NCBI RefSeq assembly: GCF_900096975.1
Contig: NZ_FMYQ01000033.1
Span: 1 to 64,000 of the forward strand
Reading direction: 5' to 3'
DNA: 64,000 bases
Origin: Paraburkholderia lycopersici
GTDB taxonomy: Bacteria; Pseudomonadota; Gammaproteobacteria; Burkholderiales; Burkholderiaceae
Numbering within the stretch: the stretch's first letter is position 1; each line of letters starts with the position of its first letter. This document shows, piece by piece, positions 1 to 6,971 of the stretch. Below the pieces are notes generated by a model, which made no database searches, had not been told where the DNA came from, and worked only from the letters and a program-made list of their open reading frames with translations. The translations under genes were made by a program, and so were the position numbers.

Positions 1-33
1 ATTGCCCGTGTGAAAGTAGGTAATCGTCAGGCT
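1..33 (+). rRNA. rrf: 5S ribosomal RNA, 3' end (partial)
   Basis: The first bases match the conserved 3' end of a betaproteobacterial 5S rRNA: a GTGTGAAAGTAGG segment followed by an ATCGTCAGGC terminal-stem strand. The 5' part lies left of the window. A strong intrinsic terminator follows within 20 nt, as expected at the end of an rRNA operon. The exact last base is uncertain by one or two nucleotides. Confidence 0.88.
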
Positions 34-50
34 CCTCATGCCGTAACGTC

Positions 51-95
51 CAGAACCCCGGTCTCTCCGAAAGAGAACCGGGGTTCTGACGTTTG
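51..95 (+). terminator. Intrinsic terminator of the rRNA operon
   Basis: A long hairpin has 11-bp outer arms (CAGAACCCCGG paired with CCGGGGTTCTG, 51-61 and 78-88) and an inner CTCT/AGAG extension, followed by a short T-containing tail. It sits directly after the 5S rRNA end, so it should end the rRNA transcript. Confidence 0.85.
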
Positions 96-224
96 ATCGG
101 TGGGAATGACACATCCGACCCGCAGACTGTGCCGGCTACAGCCAAACCACCCCCACGGCTAGCCCGATTAGCCGCGCGGAAATTCAGGCAAGGAGCGCGT
201 AGCCAGGCACCCGCGCCTTCGGCT

Positions 225-398
225 TCAGTGTCTGCGGCGAACCCGGTCGAGCACATGATGCTCGGCCAGCCAGTGATGCATCATGCCTTCGCCGTTGTGT
301 TCTTTCCGGTACGCGCGCGATTCGAAAATCGATAGCCCGAGCAGCACCAGCAAACCCACAGCCAGACCGATCAGACCCGCAATAGTTTCGGCGTCCAT
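225..398 (-). CDS. Small single-pass membrane protein (57 aa)
   Basis: I do not recognise a family. The 57-residue product starts MDAETIAG and has one hydrophobic helix at about residues 6-25 (IAGLIGLAVGLLVLLGLSIF). A basic, histidine-rich tail follows (residues 28-57) and ends in RVRRRH. The start is fixed by a GGAGG ribosome binding site 6 nt upstream; the longer frame reading upstream lacks such a site. It is monocistronic and divergent from the small lipoprotein gene at 534. The N-in or N-out topology cannot be decided by eye. Confidence 0.65.
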   Translation of the reverse strand: MDAETIAGLIGLAVGLLVLLGLSIFESRAYRKEHNGEGMMHHWLAEHHVLDRVRRRH

Positions 399-533
399 GG
401 CAGCCTCCGTCGATTGCAGCCATGCTCCTATCTTAGGACAGTGTCGCGACAGAAAAAATAGCGGGTTCAACTGCGTGGCGTGGCGATACGTACGAACCCT
501 AACCAGCTCACCAGCTAGAAAGGATTTCCGCAG

Positions 534-704
534 ATGTACCGAGCTTACCTGGCCTTCGCGGCGGCCGTCTTGCTTTCCGCGTGTGCCGACAACGCAACGA
601 CCCGCCACCATGGCACTCCACCGCAAGATCCGCCTGACTACCATGGCGTGCCGACCGACAACCGGCCGCCAATGATGATTGACAATCCACCGCCCGCTCA
701 GTGA
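534..704 (+). CDS. Small putative lipoprotein (56 aa)
   Basis: A 56-codon gene with an AAGGA ribosome binding site 10 nt before its ATG. The product begins MYRAYLAFAAAVLLSAC, a short lipoprotein signal with an LSAC lipobox and the acylated cysteine at residue 17. The mature part is only about 40 residues, rich in proline, aspartate and histidine (PPQDPPDYHG, then TDNRPPMMIDNPPPAQ), and is probably disordered. It is therefore predicted to be a tiny envelope lipoprotein. No family is recognised. It is transcribed divergently from the small membrane protein at 225-398 and convergently with the MATE gene, whose end is 26 nt away. Confidence 0.6.
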   Translation: MYRAYLAFAAAVLLSACADNATTRHHGTPPQDPPDYHGVPTDNRPPMMIDNPPPAQ

Positions 705-729
705 TTGCTTCACATGAGTGCCAGCCGGC

Positions 730-2082
730 CTAACGGAACGAAGCAGAGGCACGTCCCATCGCGCCGCTGATGCGCGGCAGCAGGGGAGAGAGCGTGAGAC
801 CGCGCGACGCCATGAACACGAGCAGGGCGATCCACAGGCCGTGGTTGCCGAACGTTCCGATCAGTGCCCATGACGCGCAAAGAAATACGGCCAGCGACAC
901 TGCCATCGCGTGCATGAGTTCACGGGTGCGGGTCGCCCCAATGAACACGCCATCCAGCAAGAATCCCCAAACCGAAACGAGCGGCGAAAGCGCAGCCCAG
1001 GGCAGGAACGTCCGGGCGGCGGCACGTACCGCTGGCTGGTCGGTCAATTGCCCGATGATCCACGGTCCGCACGCCCAATAGACTGCAGCGAAGCCGAGCG
1101 CACCCAGTGCCGACCAGAGCAAATTGACCTTCACCGCCTGACGGAACGCGTCGCGATTTCCCGCACCAATCGCCGCACCGACCAGCGCCTCGGCGGCATG
1201 GGCGAATCCGTCGAGGCCGTATGCCATGAACGTTTGAAAGTTGAGGAGCAGAGCGTTGGCGGCAAGAATGGTATCGCCTTGTTTCGCACCCAGATGCGCG
1301 AACCATCCGAACGAGCCGAGCAGGCACAGCGTGCGCAGGAAGATATCGCGATTGAGCGCAATAAGCCGCCTGATCGCAGCAGGCTCGAGCACGGCGCGCA
1401 ACGCGATCGGCGCGAGCCCACGCGGGCGCAGCGTCCACAGTACGCATGCGCCGAAGACGAAGCCGAGCGTATCCGCAGTCGCCGTTGCCGCGCCGATGCC
1501 GGCAATGCCCCACTGCAGCCCGTACACATAGGCGAGCACGGCAATGACGTTCGTCAGGTTGATGAAGACCTGCGAGGCGAGGGCAATACGCACGCGTTGG
1601 GTGCCGAGCAGATAGCCGAGCACGACGTAATTGGCCAGCGCGAACGGCGCCGAGCCGATGCGTGCCGCGCAGTAGATCCAGGCATTGCCCTGCACCTCGG
1701 CGCTCCCTCCAATGGCCGCGAGTGCATAACGGATCAAGGGCGACTGGATCAGCAGGATCGCGCCGCCGATTAACAATGCGAGCAGCAGCGCACGCACGAC
1801 GTTTGCGCGCAATGCGGCGAAATCGCGGGCGCCATAGGACTGCGCCACGAGGCCCGTTGTTCCCATGCGCAGGAAACCAAAACCCCAGAATACGAAGTTG
1901 AAAAAGAGTCCGCCCAGCGCGACGCCGCCCAGGTCGGCGGCACTGCCGAGGTGGCCGGCAACGGCGGTGTCGACGGCGCCGAGTATGGGCTGCGTGAGAT
2001 TGGCAAGGACGATGGGAAACGCTAGCGTCAGCACGCGCCGATGCCAGCCGCGCTGATCGGGCAGGGCCTCGGCGCTGCTCAA
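730..2082 (-). CDS. MATE family efflux transporter, DinF-like
   Basis: A multidrug and toxic-compound exporter of the MATE superfamily in the inner membrane, using a cation gradient. The 450-residue product opens with PIVLANLTQPILGAVDTAVAGHLG, has a GFLRMGTTGLVAQ segment typical of the DinF branch, and shows about 12 hydrophobic helices. I place the start at a TTG whose first bases overlap the stop of the upstream DUF2288 gene (TTGA), with AGGA 6 nt before it. This gives the family's usual length of about 450; upstream in-frame starts would run through the DUF2288 gene. The overlap predicts translational coupling. The substrate is unknown. Confidence 0.9.
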   Translation of the reverse strand: MSSAEALPDQRGWHRRVLTLAFPIVLANLTQPILGAVDTAVAGHLGSAADLGGVALGGLFFNFVFWGFGFLRMGTTGLVAQSYGARDFAALRANVVRALLLALLIGGAILLIQSPLIRYALAAIGGSAEVQGNAWIYCAARIGSAPFALANYVVLGYLLGTQRVRIALASQVFINLTNVIAVLAYVYGLQWGIAGIGAATATADTLGFVFGACVLWTLRPRGLAPIALRAVLEPAAIRRLIALNRDIFLRTLCLLGSFGWFAHLGAKQGDTILAANALLLNFQTFMAYGLDGFAHAAEALVGAAIGAGNRDAFRQAVKVNLLWSALGALGFAAVYWACGPWIIGQLTDQPAVRAAARTFLPWAALSPLVSVWGFLLDGVFIGATRTRELMHAMAVSLAVFLCASWALIGTFGNHGLWIALLVFMASRGLTLSPLLPRISGAMGRASASFR

Positions 2083-2387
2083 GCGCGTTCCTGCACGCAC
2101 ACCCACGGCGAGACGACAACCGCCCACAGCTCTGGCTTGCGCGCCGCGTAATCGGCGGCGGTTTCCGCCGGCATGCGTTCGACGAGGCCCGACGACAACC
2201 ATTGGGTAACGACGACGCTGTTGTCGTTGGCGATAGCCTCGGCCACGCTAACGAGGTCCAGGTCGCGCGCCACGCTCAGCAGCTTGCCTTGCGCGAAGAA
2301 ACGTTCGAGATCCTGCCAGTCGATTTTGGCGGTTTCGCCGAGCAGCTTGGCGTACAGTTGGCTGGGATTGGCGTCTTCCATGGTCAT
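2079..2387 (-). CDS. DUF2288 family protein
   Basis: A 102-residue soluble protein matching the DUF2288 pattern from memory: an AKLLGETAKIDWQDLERFFAQG opening, a DLDLVSVAEAIANDNS middle and an ELWAVVVSPWVCVQE end. The biochemical function of the family is not known. Two in-frame ATG codons lie at 2387 and 2381 (MTMEDAN); neither has a strong ribosome binding site, so the start may be six bases later. Its stop overlaps the TTG start of the MATE exporter, so the two form an operon. Confidence 0.85.
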   Translation of the reverse strand: MTMEDANPSQLYAKLLGETAKIDWQDLERFFAQGKLLSVARDLDLVSVAEAIANDNSVVVTQWLSSGLVERMPAETAADYAARKPELWAVVVSPWVCVQERA

Positions 2388-2901
2388 GATCGTGGAGAGG
2401 TCGTTGCGGCCGATACTATAAACGATAGTCACGCCTCGTGATGCTCGGTCGGGAGACGAGCGCATCACAGATGCATTAATCAGATTAATAGTCGGTTGCT
2501 GGGCGTGATTCGATAAAATACAGACAATTGGACAGCTTAAATCAGGTAAACATCTGATCTAAGTGAGAGACGAATTAGTGTTTCAAATCTGGACATTCCG
2601 TCGGGATAAATGCGCTGTTGCGTGCGTTCGCCCACTAAAGCCGCCGGTTTGGAAAATGCGGACGCGTTGCGCCTTAAACAGGCTGATTCGACGCTGCAAG
2701 ACGGATCATGCAAACAATCCTGCTTGGTCTGCAAGTCCCGGCCAGCAAGCACTTTCGCGGCTTCGCGGCTTGTCGGAGCGTGCCATTGCGAAGCGCGTTT
2801 TCGCGCGCGGCTCAAGTTGATTCGGCGTCCTGATTCGTCATCGAAAAGTGATGCGGTACATAATCCGTGCGCCGTAGCACATATTCGGTCTAATTAAGTG
2901 A

Positions 2902-2930
2902 TTGCACAGCAGGAAGCCGATTGATAGATT
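2902..2930 (+). promoter_or_regulatory. Sigma-70-type promoter of candidate sRNA
   Basis: A -35 box TTGCAC (2902-2907) and a -10 box TAGATT (2925-2930) are separated by exactly 17 bp. Transcription would start near 2937, one base before the first arm of a stable hairpin. It lies in a 660-bp gap (2388-3048) between DUF2288 and the NlpD-like gene that otherwise holds no convincing protein gene. Confidence 0.5.
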
Positions 2931-2936
2931 GCGATT

Positions 2937-3011
2937 CGGCGCATGGTAAACCGGTCCTTTGCCGATATGCGCCAAACCCCCGTTAGCCCGGCACCATGCC
3001 GGGCTTTTTTT
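2937..3011 (+). ncRNA. Candidate small RNA (about 75 nt) with intrinsic terminator
   Basis: The predicted transcript contains a first hairpin with perfect 7-bp arms (GGCGCAT 2938-2944, ATGCGCC 2967-2973). A short single-stranded AAACCCCCGTTA linker follows, then a terminator hairpin with 7-bp arms and seven T. A well-spaced promoter lies immediately upstream. No open reading frame with a ribosome binding site is present in it. It matches no sRNA family I can name. Both flanking genes lie on the other strand, so this forward terminator has no other obvious transcript to serve. Confidence 0.45.
2986..3011 (+). terminator. Intrinsic terminator, forward strand only
   Basis: GCCCGGC (2986-2992) pairs with GCCGGGC (2998-3004) around a 5-nt loop, followed by seven T (3005-3011). 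The reverse strand has no T run, so it works only on the plus strand. Confidence 0.75.
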
Positions 3012-3048
3012 CGACCATCGATTGTGCTGGGGGCTGTCGCCTCTTCGG

Positions 3049-3759
3049 TTAGCGCGCGGGCAATTCGCGCGTCGGGTCGATCGAGCGCCCTTGATAACGG
3101 AGCTCGAAGTGCAGCATCACCCGGTCGTTGTCGCTGCTGCCCATTTCCGCGATTTTCTGGCCCTGAGCGACGCTCTGGCCTTCCTTCACGAACAAGGCCT
3201 GATTATGCGCATAGGCTGTCAGGTAGTCGCCGCTGTGCTTGATGATCAGCAGATTGCCGTAGCCGCGCAAACCGTTGCCCGCGTAGACCACCGTGCCCGG
3301 CGCCGCGGCGACGACCGGCGTGCCCGCCGCGCTGGCGATGTCGATGCCCTTCGAGTCGCGGCCGTCGAAATTGCGGACGACCTGGCCGCTGGTCGGCCAG
3401 ACGAGCGAAATCGACGGAGCGGCAGCCGACGCCGCGCCAGGCGACGCGTTGGCTGCGTCGGCCGTCTCGCGCGGGGCGCTCGCAGCCGGCGGGCGCGGCG
3501 CAACGCTGGTGCGCGCGGTCGCCGCGCCGGCCGGCGGTTCCACGCGCAGGACCTGGCCCACTTCGATGGCGTCCGGGTTCGACAGATTGTTCCAGCGCAC
3601 GATGTTCTGCACGGACTGGCGATTGCTGCGCGCGATCTTGTAAACCGTATCGCCGCGTTCGACACGGTAATAGCCGGGGCTGACCGGCGCCGATCCGCAG
3701 GCGGCGAGCAACGCGACGAGCGCTGCGCACGCGATCCGTCTGATTCCTGATGCCAACAT
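3049..3759 (-). CDS. NlpD-like LysM/LytM lipoprotein
   Basis: A predicted outer-membrane lipoprotein of 236 residues: signal with LAAC lipobox (Cys21), a LysM domain (about 30-75, YYRVERGDTVYKIARSN to VGQVLRVE), an Ala/Pro/Ser-rich linker, and a C-terminal M23/LytM domain. The LytM domain looks catalytically dead: the zinc-ligand histidine is replaced in DSKGIDIAS, and the HxH motif is reduced to LHFE. That is the pattern of NlpD and EnvC, which activate cell-wall amidases rather than cut peptidoglycan. The start at MLASG has GAGG 5 nt upstream; an ATG 12 bases earlier is also possible. It is not next to rpoS here. Confidence 0.88.
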   Translation of the reverse strand: MLASGIRRIACAALVALLAACGSAPVSPGYYRVERGDTVYKIARSNRQSVQNIVRWNNLSNPDAIEVGQVLRVEPPAGAATARTSVAPRPPAASAPRETADAANASPGAASAAAPSISLVWPTSGQVVRNFDGRDSKGIDIASAAGTPVVAAAPGTVVYAGNGLRGYGNLLIIKHSGDYLTAYAHNQALFVKEGQSVAQGQKIAEMGSSDNDRVMLHFELRYQGRSIDPTRELPAR

Positions 3760-3906
3760 TGAACCTCGCATGACGCTGCCTTGCGACGGAACCACGACCG
3801 CCGCACCGGCAAAACGCCCGATTTTAGCGGGTTTGGCAGCGCAACTGGGGTTTCACCTGACGAATGTCTGACAAAGGCGGCTGTCGAAGGCGCTCAGATG
3901 AATCGA

Positions 3907-4821
3907 TCAGTCTGCGGACGTCTCGACGCCAATGCGCAGCGCCGTCGTCTCCGCATGGCCCGGTGCGAGCCAGTGCAGACCGAGTCCGTTGTGAATCGCG
4001 TCGGGCAGCCCAAGCCACGGCTCGACGCAGTAGAAGTCCGAGCCGGCGGCTTCCGTCCACGTCGTCACCGCGTACCAGGGAAGCGAGCCGGGCCGGTTCA
4101 GATCGATCGTCACGCGTCTGCCGAGTCCCGCCGTCACGAGGCGTACGGGCGTGGCGGGTGGCGTCGGTTCGAGCAGATGGAAGCGGTCGATGATGCTTGC
4201 GTCGTCGAGCCGGTATTGCGCCGCGCCGGGCTCGGCCGTACTGATCGAACCGTCCGCGAGCTGGTAGCGGCGCTGCGTGGGCGGCAGTTCGAGCGTGGTT
4301 TGCGCACGCAGGGTATGCGGCAACGCGAAATAGAAGTGATGGCCCGCGTACCAGGGGAGCGGCTCAGGGCCGGTATTGGTCGCCGTCAACGTCACGTCGA
4401 GCGTGTGTGCGTCGGCCAGCCTGTAGGCCGCTTCGAAACGGAAGGCGAACGGGTAGCCGGTGCGCGTGGCGTCGGAATCGACCAGCGTCATGCGTATGCC
4501 GTGACCGTCGTCGTCGGTTTGCGCGGCGAAAGGCAGGTCGCGCGCGAAGCCGTGCATCGGCAAATCACGGACGACGCCCTCGCCGTCGCGCCACCGGCCA
4601 ATCTGGCCATCGACGCGATGACGGCCGAGGAAGGGGAACAGCAGCGGATTACCGCCGCGCACGCGCGCCGGCTCGGCCCAGTTCGCATCGTCGGGCCACG
4701 CGATGACGGGCTGGCCGTCCACGTGCCAGGAAAGCAACCGCCCGCCGGCCCACGGTGCGAAACGCAGCGTGGACGCGCCGCGGGACAAGGTGAGGATGTC
4801 GTGTTGCGTGTGAGCGTTCAT
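3907..4821 (-). CDS. Aldose 1-epimerase family protein
   Basis: A 304-residue galactose mutarotase-fold protein. Expected activity is interconversion of sugar anomers, or binding of a hexose phosphate. It shows GNPLLFPFLGRHRVDG, GFARDLPF, a histidine pair in WYAGHHFYF (catalytic-site histidine of the family) and a glutamate in YCVEPWLGLPDAI near the C terminus. It starts at MNAHTQHDI; the upstream extension of the frame has no signal or domain. It stands alone with no sugar operon beside it, so the true substrate is open. Confidence 0.87.
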   Translation of the reverse strand: MNAHTQHDILTLSRGASTLRFAPWAGGRLLSWHVDGQPVIAWPDDANWAEPARVRGGNPLLFPFLGRHRVDGQIGRWRDGEGVVRDLPMHGFARDLPFAAQTDDDGHGIRMTLVDSDATRTGYPFAFRFEAAYRLADAHTLDVTLTATNTGPEPLPWYAGHHFYFALPHTLRAQTTLELPPTQRRYQLADGSISTAEPGAAQYRLDDASIIDRFHLLEPTPPATPVRLVTAGLGRRVTIDLNRPGSLPWYAVTTWTEAAGSDFYCVEPWLGLPDAIHNGLGLHWLAPGHAETTALRIGVETSAD

Positions 4822-4997
4822 CGGTGGGCCCTGGAATAGTGGACGGGGACGCAGCGCGCCGGGAAGGCGGATTTTGCGCCGCTTTCGCATGCGTGAAAAC
4901 CCTCGTCGGGAAAGCCTGGGTTTTGTCGGGGAACGGGAGTCGGGATAATCCGCATGATCGTGCGCTAGCGCACAGAGAATTTTGGCAGGAGACCCCC

Positions 4998-5084
4998 ATG
5001 GATCTTGCAATGGCAATGAGCATGGCGCTGTTCAGCCTCTTTGTCGGCAGCAGCGCGTACTTTTTCTACAAGATGGCGCGCTGA
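4998..5084 (+). CDS. 28-residue membrane microprotein
   Basis: The 28-codon frame has an AGGAG ribosome binding site 6 nt before its ATG. The product is MDLAMAMSMALF followed by SLFVGSSAYFFYKMAR: one hydrophobic helix (about residues 3-24) and a short basic end. This is the architecture of bacterial single-helix microproteins that ride on larger membrane complexes (KdpF- and CydX-like in style, but not in sequence). No partner gene is adjacent; uppP follows about 220 bp downstream on the same strand. Function unknown. Confidence 0.55.
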   Translation: MDLAMAMSMALFSLFVGSSAYFFYKMAR

Positions 5085-5307
5085 AGCGGCCGCGATCCGC
5101 CCCCTCCTCATCGTTATTGCGCGAATCGCACGCGCTCCCGACAGAATCCCTGCGTTCGCAGCCAGTTTTGTTGCGATGCGGTAACTTTTCCGACAAATAA
5201 GTCTGGAAGCTTGGCGCTGCAATTCAGCCCAGGCATAATCGGTGCGCTTTGCCGCACCGACTCCGCGACGGTCCGGCCCCTTACACCACCATTACGAGGA
5301 TCCGCGC

Positions 5308-6138
5308 GTGAGTCTCTGGTTTCTATTCTTCCTGAGCGTGTTGCAAGGCGTCACCGAACTGTTTCCCGTGAGCAGTCTCGGCCATACGCTGCTGGTGCCG
5401 GCGCTTTTCGGCATGCACATCGACAAACATGCGCCGCAACTGCTGCCGTTCCTCGTCGCACTGCATCTGGGCACGGCTGTCGCGCTGCTCTGGTATTTCC
5501 GTCAGCGCTGGGTCGAGCTGATCGGCGGCTTCTTCGGCTCGCTGTCCGGGCGCAAGAACGATGATGGCCACATGATGTGGGCGCTCATTATCGGGACGAT
5601 TCCGGCTGGCCTCGTGGGGCTCGTGCTCGAAAAGCACATCGAGGCGATCTTTCACGATCTGCGCATCGTCGCCGCGGCGTTGATGGTCAACGGCGTGCTG
5701 CTCTGGTTCGGCGATCGTCTGCAACGCACGCGCGCGCATCGACCGCCAGAGAAGCTCACGTTCCGCCAGGCGTTCTTCGTCGGCCTCGCGCAGATCGGTG
5801 CGCTCGTTCCCGGCTTCTCGCGCAGCGGTCTCACGATGATCGCCGGCAACGCGGCAGGCCTCACGGCGGAAAAGGCGGCGGAGTTTTCGTTCCTGCTCGG
5901 TACGCCGATTATCTTCGCGGCGGGCGTGCTCGAGTTGCCCAAACTCTTCCATGCGCGAGATCAACTGATGACCGCGCTGGTGGGCGGCGTGCTCACGGGC
6001 ATCGCAGCGTGGCTCAGCGTGAAGTTCCTGATGCGCTATTTCGAAGGGCGCGGGCGCCTCGCGTCCTTCGGCGCGTACTGCCTGATCGCGGGCGCGGTGT
6101 TCCTGGGCTGGTTCGCCCTGCACCAGCAGCCGGTCTGA
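5308..6138 (+). CDS. uppP: Undecaprenyl-diphosphatase
   Basis: An integral membrane phosphatase that recycles undecaprenyl diphosphate to the monophosphate for peptidoglycan and O-antigen synthesis; overexpression is known to raise bacitracin tolerance. The 276 residues include both BacA/UppP signature regions: GVTELFPVSSLGH near the N terminus and PGFSRSGLT in the second half, with multiple hydrophobic helices. The GTG start is set by GAGGA about 7 nt upstream, and the resulting length matches the family. A reading frame upstream of the GTG has no ribosome binding site. Confidence 0.95.
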   Translation: MSLWFLFFLSVLQGVTELFPVSSLGHTLLVPALFGMHIDKHAPQLLPFLVALHLGTAVALLWYFRQRWVELIGGFFGSLSGRKNDDGHMMWALIIGTIPAGLVGLVLEKHIEAIFHDLRIVAAALMVNGVLLWFGDRLQRTRAHRPPEKLTFRQAFFVGLAQIGALVPGFSRSGLTMIAGNAAGLTAEKAAEFSFLLGTPIIFAAGVLELPKLFHARDQLMTALVGGVLTGIAAWLSVKFLMRYFEGRGRLASFGAYCLIAGAVFLGWFALHQQPV

Positions 6139-6160
6139 TCCGGGGCGAACGCGCTGGGGC

Positions 6161-6172
6161 GGGGGGGGGGGG
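6161..6172. repeat. G12 homopolymer tract
   Basis: Twelve consecutive G lie 23-34 bp after the uppP stop codon, between uppP and tRNA-Arg. Runs of this length are mutable by slippage and are also a common site of sequencing length error. Confidence 0.9.
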
Positions 6173-6278
6173 CGCTAAAAGTGGCGGGTGAAAGGTGCAA
6201 GGCGCGACCGCGAGAGACGATCGCGGTATAATCCAGCCCCGCCTTCGCAGGCCCGCATGCGGCTTCGCGCATGCCTAC

Positions 6279-6355
6279 GCGACAGTAGCTCAGCTGGATA
6301 GAGCATCGGCCTTCTAAGCCGAGGGTCGGGGGTTCGAGCCCCTCCTGTCGCGCCA
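6279..6355 (+). tRNA. tRNA-Arg (UCU anticodon)
   Basis: A 77-nt cloverleaf. The acceptor stem GCGACAG pairs fully with CTGTCGC; the D arm is GCTCAGCTGGATAGAGC; the anticodon loop CTTCTAA gives anticodon TCT (arginine AGA codons); the T arm contains GGTTCGAGCC; discriminator G and CCA are encoded. Its 3' part is the integration site of the element to the right, and an identical 54-bp copy recurs at 16709-16762. Confidence 0.97.
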
Positions 6356-6358
6356 ATA
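6305..6358 (+). repeat. Left attachment site (54-bp direct repeat within tRNA-Arg)
   Basis: 54 bp from the anticodon stem of tRNA-Arg through its CCA end plus three bases recur without mismatch at 16709-16762, in the same orientation. This is the usual signature of a tyrosine-recombinase attachment site in a tRNA gene; the integrase gene lies beside the other copy. Confidence 0.92.
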
Positions 6359-6363
6359 AAATC

Positions 6364-6397
6364 AAAGGGTTACGGCGTTTTCGCGTGTAACCCTTTT
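6364..6397 (+). terminator. Terminator downstream of tRNA-Arg, carried by the island
   Basis: AAAGGGTTAC (6364-6373) pairs with GTAACCCTTT (6387-6396), followed by TGTCTTTT. It lies inside the element, immediately after the reconstituted tRNA, so the island seems to supply a new terminator for the gene it occupies. Confidence 0.75.
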
Positions 6398-6573
6398 GTC
6401 TTTTCTGGCTTCGTGTAACCACCATGTAACCCGCAGGCGTCAATACGGGCGTTCGCGACAATCCATCACATGGCGCGAGTACACATCACCCGCTAGCTGT
6501 CACAGCACCGCCCGATGATGGAAACGTGGGCGCGGCATGTCGGGCGTTGTAGGCATTGGAACAGGGATCAATG

Positions 6574-6596
6574 AAAAGCCGCGCACAGGGCGCGGC
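6574..6596 (-). terminator. Terminator of the DUF6402-like operon
   Basis: Read on the minus strand, GCCGCGC pairs with GCGCGGC around a 5-nt loop, followed by four T. It lies 7 nt beyond the stop codon of the gene at 6603-6971. Confidence 0.7.
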
Positions 6597-6602
6597 AAGC
6601 AA

Positions 6603-6971
6603 TCACGGTAGGTGCGCCATCAACCGGTCATACAGAGTTGGTGGTAGGTGGATAAAAGCGTCTTCATCGCCCCCTCTTGAGAACAGTACTTCATCCTTAT
6701 CCCACCATTGATCTGGCACTTCCGGTGCAGGCGTATTAAATCGCCTTCTCACCAACAATTCCCCCGTCTTTGAATCGTACACTCGGCCAAGATATAGTGG
6801 GTTCACCAAATGATTCCAGGAAATCACACATCGTTCGGCAATATAGCGACCATCCGGCGATGTGGCTCGTACACATTCGCTTGCTTCTGAGTCTGGTTTA
6901 TAAAGCAGCCACGCAAAGCTAACGACAGGTGCCGCTATGATTGTGCAAATAATCAGTGCTTTCTTAATCAT
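6603..6971 (-). CDS. Small membrane-anchored protein, candidate immunity partner
   Basis: A 122-residue protein with an N-terminal hydrophobic segment (MIKKALIICTIIAAPVVSFAWLLY, about 4-24), either signal anchor or signal peptide. A periplasmic-type domain follows, with two cysteines (SECVRA, ERCVIS) that could form a disulphide, and a YDSKTGELLVRRRFNTP stretch. The start ATG lies inside the end of the upstream gene (8-bp overlap), so the two are translated together. I recognise no family. The pairing of a putative effector with a short membrane-anchored protein suggests an immunity role; this is inference only. Confidence 0.65.
   Translation of the reverse strand: MIKKALIICTIIAAPVVSFAWLLYKPDSEASECVRATSPDGRYIAERCVISWNHLVNPLYLGRVYDSKTGELLVRRRFNTPAPEVPDQWWDKDEVLFSRGGDEDAFIHLPPTLYDRLMAHLP

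Noticed and set aside
2537..2897. Overlapping short frames on both strands between DUF2288 and the NlpD-like gene
   Set aside because: No ribosome binding sites and no protein-like hydrophobic or motif pattern. The interval is better explained as regulatory and sRNA DNA.
6036..6461. Minus-strand frame containing LLARQEGLEPPTLGLEG
   Set aside because: This peptide is a translation of the tRNA-Arg antisense strand. It is a known kind of spurious database protein; the same peptide appears at the second att copy.
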